A program made the translations under genes and the position numbers. A stretch of 27,250 bases of DNA from positions 1 to 27,250 of the forward strand of contig JAVBPR010000002.1 of assembly GCA_031549485.1 (NCBI GenBank), written 5' to 3'. Origin of the DNA: JAVBPR01 sp031549485 (GTDB taxonomy: Bacteria; Bacillota; Clostridia; Oscillospirales; Feifaniaceae). This document shows positions 21,961-27,250 of this stretch, piece by piece. Each line of letters begins with the position of its first letter. Position 1 is the stretch's first letter. The notes beneath the pieces are model-generated. The model was not told where the DNA came from and made no database searches. It saw nothing but the letters and a program-made list of their open reading frames with translations.

Positions 21961-23745
21961 TTGTTATTAATGCTTGAGGACGGATCGAAAATTGAATTTG
22001 AAAGCAAAGAAGGGCAAAAAGCATTTTGGCATACCGCTTCGCACATGCTCGCGCAAGCGGTCAAAAGGCTTTATCCCGAAACTCGTCTGGCTATCGGTCC
22101 GGCGACCGATGAGGGATTTTATTACGACTTTGATCGTGCGGAGAGCTTCACAGCAGACGACCTTGAAAAGCTCGAAGCCGAGATAAAAAAGATTTTCAAG
22201 GAAAATCTTAAAATCGAGCGGTTCGTTTTGCCGAAAGATGAGGCTTTAAAGCTGGTGGCGGATGAACCCTATAAAGTTGAGCTTATAAACGATCTGCCCG
22301 AGGGAAGCGAGATAAGTTTTTACAGGCAGGGCGAATTTACCGACCTTTGCGCAGGGCCGCACCTTACGTCGACCGGCACGGTCAAGGCGGTTAAGCTGCT
22401 CGCCTGCAACGGCTCATATTGGCGCGGCGACAGCAAAAACAAAATGCTTTCAAGGATTTACGGCGTCGCCTATCCGAAAGCGTCGCAGCTTGAGGAGCGG
22501 CTTTTGCAGCTTGAGGAGGCAAAGCGCCGCGACCACAATAAAATCGGGCGCGAGCTCGGGTATTTTACGACGGTTGACTATATCGGGCAGGGGCTTCCGA
22601 TTTTCCTTGAAAAGGGCGCGAAAACGCTTCAGATTCTCCAGCGGTTTGTCGAGGACGAGGAGGAGAGAAGGGGATATATTCTTACCCGTACTCCGTTTAT
22701 GGCAAAAAGCGATTTATATAAGATTTCGGAGCATTGGTATCACTATCGCGAGGGGATGTTTGTCCTCGGCGATGAGGAGGACGGAAAAGAGGCGTTTGCG
22801 CTCCGTCCGATGACCTGTCCGTTCCAGTTCCAGGTTTATCTCAATAAAAAACGCAGCTACCGCGATTTGCCGATGCGCTTTGCAGAGGCGGCGACCTTAT
22901 TTAGAAATGAGGACAGCGGCGAAATGCACGGGCTTATCAGGCTTCGTCAGTTCACCATTTCAGAGGGGCATATCGCCTGCACACCCGAGCAGCTTGAGGC
23001 GGAATTCCGCGGATGTATCGACCTTATGCTGTTTATGATGAACTCGATCGGCCTTTCTGATGACCTGACCTACAGATTCTCGAAATGGGATCCAAATAAC
23101 CGCGAAAAATATATCGGCAGCGCGGAAGAATGGGAAGTCGTGCAGGATAAAATGCGCGAAATTCTCGACAATATCGGCATAAATTATGTCGAGGCGGAGG
23201 GCGAGGCGGCATTTTACGGCCCGAAACTTGACGTTCAGATTAAGAATGTTCACGGCAAAGAGGATACGCTTGTGACTATCCAGATAGATTTCCAGCTCGC
23301 GGCGCGCTTTGGCATGACCTATGTCGACGCGGACGGCGAGGCGAAACATCCGTATGTTCTTCACCGCACCTCGCTCGGCTGCTATGAGCGCACCCTTGCC
23401 CTGCTTATCGAGAAATACGCCGGTGCGCTTCCGACCTGGATGAGCGCGAAACAGGTTATGATTATCCCGATTACCGACAGGCAGGCGGAATACGCAAAGG
23501 AAATCGCCGATGTGCTTAGGGCGGGCGGAATCCGCGCAGACCTCGACGGGCGTAGCGAAAAGGTGGGTTATAAAATCCGAGAGGCGCAGCTTGACAAGGT
23601 TCCTTATATGCTGATTCTCGGCGATAAGGAGCAGGAGGACAAAACCGTCTCGGTCAGAAGCAGGAAAGACGGCGACCTCGGCGTTATGCCGCTTGCGGAC
23701 TTTACTTTGAAAATTGCGGAAGAAATAAAGAATAGGGTAAATTAG
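21961..23745 (+). CDS. thrS: Threonine-tRNA ligase lacking most of the TGS domain
   Basis: The protein has 594 aa. The start is a TTG nine bases after GGAGG. Only about 15 residues resembling the TGS start (LMLEDGSKIEFE) precede the editing domain, so some 48 residues of the N-terminal domain are missing. The editing site is intact: H24-x3-H28 (HTASH) and C130/H134 (CAGPH). The class II core keeps the three zinc ligands at C286 (MTCP), H337 (EGHIAC) and H468 (VLHRTS). The sequence around the ligands departs from the E. coli type: MTCPFQFQ replaces MNCPGH, and QFTISEGH replaces the usual GFTQDDAH. The anticodon-binding domain ends the protein (VMIIPITDRQ to the end). It follows proA by 2 bp. 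Confidence 0.95.
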   Translation: MLLMLEDGSKIEFESKEGQKAFWHTASHMLAQAVKRLYPETRLAIGPATDEGFYYDFDRAESFTADDLEKLEAEIKKIFKENLKIERFVLPKDEALKLVADEPYKVELINDLPEGSEISFYRQGEFTDLCAGPHLTSTGTVKAVKLLACNGSYWRGDSKNKMLSRIYGVAYPKASQLEERLLQLEEAKRRDHNKIGRELGYFTTVDYIGQGLPIFLEKGAKTLQILQRFVEDEEERRGYILTRTPFMAKSDLYKISEHWYHYREGMFVLGDEEDGKEAFALRPMTCPFQFQVYLNKKRSYRDLPMRFAEAATLFRNEDSGEMHGLIRLRQFTISEGHIACTPEQLEAEFRGCIDLMLFMMNSIGLSDDLTYRFSKWDPNNREKYIGSAEEWEVVQDKMREILDNIGINYVEAEGEAAFYGPKLDVQIKNVHGKEDTLVTIQIDFQLAARFGMTYVDADGEAKHPYVLHRTSLGCYERTLALLIEKYAGALPTWMSAKQVMIIPITDRQAEYAKEIADVLRAGGIRADLDGRSEKVGYKIREAQLDKVPYMLILGDKEQEDKTVSVRSRKDGDLGVMPLADFTLKIAEEIKNRVN

Positions 23746-24090
23746 TGTGCTTTAAGCGCAGTTCGCTCGAAAATCTGGCGCGAGGACACGGCGTGGCCGG
23801 CGCAAGCCGGGCAGCGGGACGCAGCGACAAATTTCCGGAACAGCGAACAAGCGGGCATGACTGATTAGTGTACTTTAAGCGCAGTTCGCCCGAAAATCTG
23901 GCGCGAGGACACGGCGTGTAGCTTTTTGCGTCGAGCAAAACACACCTGACCCGTCGGAGACAGGGAGGGGGCACGCGGGGGAACCGGTGGTGCCGCCCGC
24001 GAGAGCCGTGCGACGCAAAGCGGAGCAAGTTTTCTCCGCAGAGAAAATCGGCGATGTGGGCATGATTGATTAGTGTGCTTTAAGCGCAGT
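23741..24090 (+). repeat. Three direct repeats with TTTAAGCGCAGT, starting at the thrS stop
   Basis: ATTAGTGTGCTTTAAGCGC followed by AGT occurs at 23741, 23863 (one change) and 24069; the first two copies continue into TTCGC and a shared CGAAAATCTGGCGCGAGGAC. Intervening segments of 122 and 206 bp each end in GGGCATGA(C/T)TGATT. The second contains an extra GC-rich insert with CGTCGGAGACAGG. The thrS stop codon TAG is inside copy 1. I see no gene in the interval, although frames encoding repeat peptides are open on the minus strand. Confidence 0.8.
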
Positions 24091-24091
24091 G

Positions 24092-24165
24092 TTGACAATT
24101 GACAATTGAAAATGGATAATTGACAATTATGGAAGCCGCCGGGCGTTGCCCGGCGGCTTTTTATT
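24092..24165 (+). terminator. TTGACAATT-family repeat, copy 3, ending in a strong terminator
   Basis: The TTGACAATT units and TTATGGAAGCC head are followed by a 12-bp stem AAGCCGCCGGGC (24133-24144) / GCCCGGCGGCTT (24148-24159), loop GTT, then TTTTATTT. This copy is a textbook Rho-independent terminator and probably ends the rex-proA-thrS region. Confidence 0.85.
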
Positions 24166-24317
24166 TAAATGAATGCGATATATCAAATTTTCTCTATAGA
24201 AGATGCCGGCATCGTCCCGTCATAACTATCCCGATATTTTCAAACAAATAGGTATAATCTCTCCGCCATGCGAAAAAATAAGGAAAAGCGACTTGATGGT
24301 AAGAGGAGAGATTTCTT

Positions 24318-25280
24318 TTGAAAAAACTATTTAAAAACAGTTTGTTTATACGGGCGATTATTACCGTGATTATTTCGGCGCTGCTTGTCGGCGCGGGTTT
24401 TTTGTGGAACCTGCCCGCTGTAGAAACCCTTTCGCGAAAAGGCAGCAGCGGAAACGAGGTAACGAGAATCCAGCTTCGTCTGATTGCGACAGGATATCTT
24501 TCAGGAAAAGCGGACGGGGTTTATGGCGATAAAACTGTTTCGGCGGTAAAGTGGTTCCAGGGAGCAAACGGGCTCACCGCAGACGGTGTAGCAGGCTCGT
24601 CGACCTTGTCAAAGCTCGGGATAAAAAACACGATTAGCAGAACGCTGCAAAGCGGCTCAAAAGGGCCGGACGTCGCACTTCTTCAGATTAAGCTGAGAGA
24701 GCAGGGGTTTCTAAGCGGCAGTATCGATGAGGTCTACGGCTCGAAAACAGTTACCGCGGTCAAAAAAATGCAGAGGGCATATAAGCTCACCGCCGACGGC
24801 GTCGCGGGACCGTCAACCCTGAAAGCTCTGAAAATTTACAGCGGGACCAGCGGCGGTTCGGGCGGCACCGGCGGTAGCACCGGAGGAAGCACCGGCGGGA
24901 ATACCGGAGGCGGCTCGACCAAAGCTACCTCGAACGAGCGGGCGCTTTTGGCGAGAATCATCTCTGCCGAATCAAGAGGAGAGCCTTATAAAGGGCAGGT
25001 CGCCGTGGGCGCGGTCATTATGAACAGGATAAGACATCCTTCTTTTCCAAACACGCTCTCGGGCGTTATCTATCAGCGCGGCGCGTTTACCGCAATTGTA
25101 GACGGTCAGTTTAATGAAGCTGTGGCCGATTCGGCCTACCGCGCGGCGGACGAAGCTTTGGCAGGAGCCGATCCGACCGGCGGATGCATTTATTATTACA
25201 ATCCGGCGACAGCGACCAGCAAATGGATTTTTTCGCGTCCGGTCATGATAACAATCGGCAAGCACAGATTTTGCATGTAA
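24318..25280 (+). CDS. SleB-like spore cortex-lytic enzyme with two peptidoglycan-binding domains
   Basis: The protein has 320 aa. An N-terminal signal or anchor helix (IRAIITVIISALLVGAGFLW) is followed by two PG_binding_1 repeats (about 35-95 and 108-170; the two share DGVYGDKTVSAVK-like and LTADGVAG segments). A Gly/Ser/Thr-rich linker (about 175-205) and a Hydrolase_2 (SleB/CwlJ) catalytic domain complete it. The catalytic glutamate is most likely E218 in ISAESRGEPYKGQVAVGAV. SleB hydrolyses muramic-delta-lactam cortex during germination. Bacillus SleB has one binding domain, here there are two. The start is a TTG with AGAGGAGAG before it. A GATATT...TATAAT pair (24233, 24253) could be a sporulation-sigma or vegetative promoter; I cannot decide. 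Confidence 0.9.
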   Translation: MKKLFKNSLFIRAIITVIISALLVGAGFLWNLPAVETLSRKGSSGNEVTRIQLRLIATGYLSGKADGVYGDKTVSAVKWFQGANGLTADGVAGSSTLSKLGIKNTISRTLQSGSKGPDVALLQIKLREQGFLSGSIDEVYGSKTVTAVKKMQRAYKLTADGVAGPSTLKALKIYSGTSGGSGGTGGSTGGSTGGNTGGGSTKATSNERALLARIISAESRGEPYKGQVAVGAVIMNRIRHPSFPNTLSGVIYQRGAFTAIVDGQFNEAVADSAYRAADEALAGADPTGGCIYYYNPATATSKWIFSRPVMITIGKHRFCM

Positions 25281-25291
25281 TAAAATTTGAT

Positions 25292-25333
25292 AAAACCGTC
25301 AGCTGAAATTTTTCGGCTGGCGTTTTCTTTTTG
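25292..25333 (+). terminator. Rho-independent terminator after the sleB-like gene
   Basis: AAAACCGTCAGCTG (25292-25305) pairs with CGGCTGGCGTTTT (25314-25326), with two G-U pairs and one bulged base; TCTTTTTG follows. Confidence 0.75.
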
Positions 25334-25335
25334 TA

Positions 25336-25344
25336 TGGTATAAT
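25336..25344 (+). promoter_or_regulatory. Extended -10 promoter of the Nim-like gene
   Basis: TGGTATAAT is a perfect TGn-TATAAT. The predicted start near 25351 leaves a leader of about 34 bases with AAAGGATG as ribosome binding site. Confidence 0.65.
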
Positions 25345-25384
25345 AGCGTTATAAAATAATTTGTTTTTGCAAAGGATGAATTAT

Positions 25385-25861
25385 ATGAGAAGAAAAGACA
25401 GGGAGATAACTGATAAATCGGAAATTATCAAAATCATAGAGAAATGCGCCGTTTGCAGAATTGGGCTCTCGCAAAACGACATTCCTTATATTGTGCCGAT
25501 GAACTTCGGGTATGAATATATCGGCGGTAAGCTCACATTTTATTTTCACGGGGCAAAAGAGGGGAAAAAGATTGATATAATAAGCGAAAATCCAAATGCC
25601 GCCTTTGAAATGGATTGCGAGCATAAACTGGCAAAAGCGGAGACGACGTCTTCATACACGATGGAATACGAGAGCGTTATGGGAACCGGCAAAATCGTGA
25701 TTTGCCATGATAAAGATTCGAAAAACCATGCGCTAAAAACAATGATGAAAAAATATGTGCCCGAAAAAGAATTTGCTTTTTCGGATGAAACGCTCGACGC
25801 GGTAATGACATTTAAGCTGGAAGTTGCGGAGTTCTCCGGGAAACGAAACAAGACGATGTAA
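25385..25861 (+). CDS. Pyridoxamine 5'-phosphate oxidase-family flavoprotein (NimA-like)
   Basis: The product is 158 aa from the ATG at 25385, eight bases after AAAGGA; the in-frame TTG at 25361 and ATG at 25376 lie in the leader and ribosome binding site. It opens MRRKDREITDKSEI and continues IIEKCAVCRIGLSQNDIPY, IVPMNFGYEY and LTFYFHGAKEGKK, the pattern of the small FMN-binding split-barrel proteins annotated as 5-nitroimidazole resistance (Nim) or PNPOx-like. NDxPYxVPxxF and FHxAxxGxK are the flavin-contacting segments of this group. Clostridia usually carry several such genes whose substrates are unknown, so drug resistance should not be assumed. Transcribed alone. Confidence 0.9.
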   Translation: MRRKDREITDKSEIIKIIEKCAVCRIGLSQNDIPYIVPMNFGYEYIGGKLTFYFHGAKEGKKIDIISENPNAAFEMDCEHKLAKAETTSSYTMEYESVMGTGKIVICHDKDSKNHALKTMMKKYVPEKEFAFSDETLDAVMTFKLEVAEFSGKRNKTM

Positions 25862-25881
25862 TTTGCATAAATGCGGTAGAA

Positions 25882-25914
25882 AGCAGGGGGCGGATTTTAT
25901 ATCCGCCCCCTGCT
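25882..25914. terminator. GC-rich hairpin after the Nim-like gene
   Basis: AGCAGGGGGCGGA (25882-25894) pairs perfectly with TCCGCCCCCTGCT (25902-25914) around TTTTATA. There is no T-run, so it may be a dispersed palindromic repeat (compare 26783-26804, GGGGCGGAT..ATCCGCCC) that also works as a transcript end. Confidence 0.6.
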
Positions 25915-25936
25915 CTTGCGTTAGTTAAACAAGTGC

Positions 25937-26080
25937 GGGGCGATGTGGGCATCGTCCCCTACGGGATTTGATTTTTGCGGGGCGATGTGGGCATCGCCCC
26001 CTGCGGGAAAAAACGGCGTGCCGAGGTCGTCACGCCCTACGGGATTTTTGATTATTGCGGGGCGATGTGGGCATCACGCC
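25937..26080. repeat. Cluster of GGGGCGATG palindromes and ACGGCGTGCC elements
   Basis: GGGGCGATG-TGGG-CATCGCCCC-type palindromes lie at 25937 (one change in the right arm), 25979 (perfect) and 26059. Between the last two is an ACGGCGTGCCGAGGTCGT-CACGCC element (26013-26034). All are joined by C(T/C)(A/G)CGGGA and AT-rich spacers. The copy at 26059 has a right arm CATCACGCC that mixes both element types, so it looks recombinant. No gene is supported here. Confidence 0.85.
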
Positions 26081-26086
26081 CTACAT

Positions 26087-26338
26087 TTAAAGGAAATAAT
26101 TATTTCGGCATGTTCCGCCGTTAAAGCCTAATCTTTCAAGCAGAAGCATTATGCTTATAATGCGCTCAAAATCATCAAATGACTCCAAATTTAAAATATT
26201 CCTGATTTCCGCTATCGTTTTGGAGCAAGTTTCATCGGCTAACGGATCTTTCGGCTCATTTTCTTCTCCCTCAAATATTATTTTCAAGCGGCCTTTATAT
26301 GTTAACGCTTGACTCAGAATCGATTTGTATAAATTCAT
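26087..26338 (-). CDS. Small unknown protein next to the palindrome cluster
   Basis: The likely product is 83 aa, starting MNLYKSILSQALTYKGRL at the ATG whose first base is 26338. GGAGG lies at 26350-26346 on the minus strand; the frame continues 49 codons upstream, but that part translates the palindromic repeats and has no start signal. It is acidic and helical, with IAEIRNILNLESFDDFERII and MLLLERLGFNGG, and ends CRNNYFL next to a repeat. I recognise no family. It is divergent from the XRE gene, with a repeat copy between them. Lower GC than the rest of the window suggests separate origin. Confidence 0.6.
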   Translation of the reverse strand: MNLYKSILSQALTYKGRLKIIFEGEENEPKDPLADETCSKTIAEIRNILNLESFDDFERIISIMLLLERLGFNGGTCRNNYFL

Positions 26339-26375
26339 ATAGTTGCCTCCAAAAATTTTATTTTTATATATTTGC

Positions 26376-26437
26376 GGGGCGATGTGGGCATCGCCCCCTA
26401 CGGGAAAAAACGGCGTGCCGCGGTCGTCACGCCCTAC
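26376..26437. repeat. GGGGCGATG palindrome joined to an ACGGCGTGCC element
   Basis: A perfect GGGGCGATG (26376-26384) / CATCGCCCC (26389-26397) stem is followed, after CTACGGGAAAA, by CGGCGTGCCGCGGTCGTCACG-type sequence to 26437. It repeats the composite at 25979-26040 and splits the promoter region of the two divergent small genes. Confidence 0.85.
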
Positions 26438-26571
26438 TACCGATGACGGCCTTTTTTTGTCCAGACCTTTGTAGTAAGTATACATGTTTACATTATATAA
26501 CGCAATAGTCTATATGTTAAAATGACTTATATATTAATATCTTACTCAAACAATAAATTGGAGAGTATGAT

Positions 26572-26778
26572 ATGATACGGCTAAAAGTAATTGATATTTT
26601 AGAGCAAAAAGGTTTAACTAAGTATTGGTTGTATAAGCAAATGGGTATGAGTTATCAAAACTTTAATAGAATGATAAACAATGAAACGAAGTCGATTAAA
26701 TACCAAAATTTAGAAACTCTTTGCGATATATTGCAATGTTTACCTAGTGATGTTTTTGAATATAATCCAGATAAATAA
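26572..26778 (+). CDS. Small XRE-family (Cro/C1-type) HTH regulator
   Basis: The 68-aa protein is essentially one HTH domain: VIDILEQKGLTKYWLYKQMG, MSYQNFNRMINNE as turn and recognition helix, and IKYQNLETLCDILQCLPSDV, ending with the FEYNPDK tail common to the HTH_26/YozG-like group. The ATG follows GGAGAGTATGAT. Base composition is about 30% GC, far below the neighbouring genes, which suggests acquisition by transfer. It could be an orphan antitoxin or a phage-type regulator; the divergent 83-aa gene is the only candidate partner. A dispersed palindromic repeat begins right after its stop. Confidence 0.88.
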   Translation: MIRLKVIDILEQKGLTKYWLYKQMGMSYQNFNRMINNETKSIKYQNLETLCDILQCLPSDVFEYNPDK

Positions 26779-26779
26779 G

Positions 26780-26832
26780 TAGGGGCGGATTCCATATCCG
26801 CCCGCAAAATTGTAGGGAGAGACGACCTCGGC
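26780..26832 (+). repeat. GGGGCGGAT palindromic repeat after the XRE gene
   Basis: GGGGCGGAT (26783-26791) pairs imperfectly with ATCCGCCC (26796-26803), followed by a GTAGGGAGAGACGACCTCGG segment. It resembles the hairpin at 25882-25914 and the composite repeats nearby. Confidence 0.6.
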
Positions 26833-26925
26833 GCTCCGCTTATAGAATTATCGGAATATAGCAATATTGTTAAAACGCATATAGAAAAAATTGAAAACCA
26901 TTACGAGGTATTGCTTGATAAATAA
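26833..26925 (+). pseudogene. 3' remnant of an AT-rich gene cut off by a repeat
   Basis: An open stretch without a start codon encodes IELSEYSNIVKTHIEKIENH and then YEVLLDK before TAA at 26923-26925. It shares reading frame and low GC with the XRE gene upstream. Both end in the same 11 bases GATAAATAAGT (26769 and 26917), which may be chance or a trace of recombination. It looks like the tail of a gene whose 5' part was lost when the repeat inserted. Confidence 0.35.
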
Positions 26926-26965
26926 GTTATAATGCCTTATCATGCAGATTGATTATCGTTGTAAA

Positions 26966-26999
26966 AAACGGCGTGCCGAGGTCGTCACGCCCTACGGGA
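26966..26999. repeat. ACGGCGTGCC element, third copy
   Basis: ACGGCGTGCCGAGGTCGT then CACGCCCTACGGGA, the same sequence as at 26012-26042, here without a GGGGCGATG palindrome. Confidence 0.8.
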
Positions 27000-27017
27000 T
27001 TTTTTATTTGGTTTTGT

Positions 27018-27060
27018 AAATAATACGCCCCTGTCGATTTTCGACAGGGGCGTATTATTT
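27018..27060. terminator. Perfect 20-bp bidirectional terminator
   Basis: The arm 27018-27037 (AAATAATACG then CCCCTGTCGA) is fully complementary to 27041-27060 around TTT, with T-rich ends on both strands. It lies between the plus-strand XRE region and the minus-strand gene at the window end. Confidence 0.92.
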
Positions 27061-27101
27061 AAATATGAGGCGAAAAAGTATAACTTTTTCGAGATGAAAC
27101 T

Positions 27102-27250
27102 TTATTTTCCGCTGTGGCAAATATCTTTTGCGCCGCAGCCTTCGCAGCCGCATCCGCAGGAAGGAGCGCCGCTTTTTTTATTTTTTATCAAGGCGCAAAC
27201 CCCCGCCCCGGCGGCCCAGGCCAGCACGCCCCACAAAAAATAAACAAACA
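27102..27250 (-). CDS. FeoB-associated Cys-rich membrane protein, C-terminal part (start outside window)
   Basis: The minus-strand frame is open from the window edge to the TAA at 27104-27102 and gives 48 residues: one membrane helix (FVYFLWGVLAWAAGAGVCAL), a basic IKNKKSG step, then a cysteine-rich tail with CGCGCEGCG and a final DICHSGK. This layout is that of the short FeoB-associated Cys-rich membrane proteins (about 50-60 aa) encoded right after feoB in Firmicutes. They are thought to assist ferrous iron uptake, but the role is not established. feoB is therefore expected beyond the right edge on the same strand. A 9-bp CGAAAAAGT/ACTTTTTCG hairpin (27071-27091) follows the stop. Confidence 0.75.
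   Translation of the reverse strand, partial: FVYFLWGVLAWAAGAGVCALIKNKKSGAPSCGCGCEGCGAKDICHSGK

Noticed and set aside
23702..24098. Minus-strand open frames after thrS
   Set aside because: They translate the direct repeats (ELRLKxTN peptides recurring at each copy) and have no start signals.

Overview
The window reads as a chromosomal segment of a spore-forming Firmicute of the class Clostridia, probably a gut Oscillospirales/Ruminococcaceae-like lineage known mainly from metagenomes. The evidence is a spoIIE gene, a SleB-type cortex hydrolase, clostridial Rex, YebC and TsaD proteins, strong GGAGG ribosome binding sites, frequent TTG/GTG starts, and about 50% GC genes separated by AT-rich gaps. 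Genus and species cannot be fixed from the sequence alone. No rRNA, tRNA, CRISPR array, transposase or phage gene was found.

Layout. 1-2986 (+): 3' end of thiI, a 660-bp repeat-filled gap, cinA and a GNAT acetyltransferase. 3060-6599 (-): a small membrane protein, a membrane-anchored Ser/Thr kinase with an HTH partner, yebC and a SIS-domain isomerase. 6766-7743 (+): two tandem YjbQ-family genes, divergent from the SIS gene. 8459-11324 (+): spoIIE and a small membrane-tail protein. 11443-13741 (+): dus, an ECF sigma factor and its zinc-finger anti-sigma factor, with overlapping reading frames. 14035-18820 (+): polA, rimI and tsaD, with rimI and tsaD pushed 777 bp apart by repeats. 19066-23745 (+): rex, a TM1586-type nitroreductase, proA and thrS. 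24318-25861 (+): a sleB-like spore-cortex hydrolase and a Nim/PNPOx-family flavoprotein. 25862-27060: a repeat-rich, partly AT-rich stretch with an 83-aa unknown ORF, a 68-aa XRE regulator and a gene remnant. 27102-27250 (-): the 3' end of a FeoB-associated Cys-rich membrane protein.

How the genes work together. Much of the window is tRNA and translation maintenance: thiI (s4U), dus (dihydrouridine), tsaD (t6A), rimI, thrS, yebC and possibly cinA (NAD salvage). Sporulation and germination genes (spoIIE, sleB) and redox or flavin functions (rex, nitroreductase, Nim-like) are interspersed. The ECF/anti-sigma pair and the kinase/HTH pair are the signalling modules.

The most unusual content lies between the genes, where at least six dispersed repeat families occur. 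One is a four-stem cloverleaf-like element present twice, with compensatory changes in its stems. A second is a mini-hairpin repeat that buries its own GGAGG and abuts the start signals of both cinA and tsaD. A third is a TTGACAATT module that ends in a terminator-like hairpin and supplies the stop codons of thiI and rimI. Where I could see a vegetative promoter it is often of the extended -10 type (TGn before the -10 hexamer).
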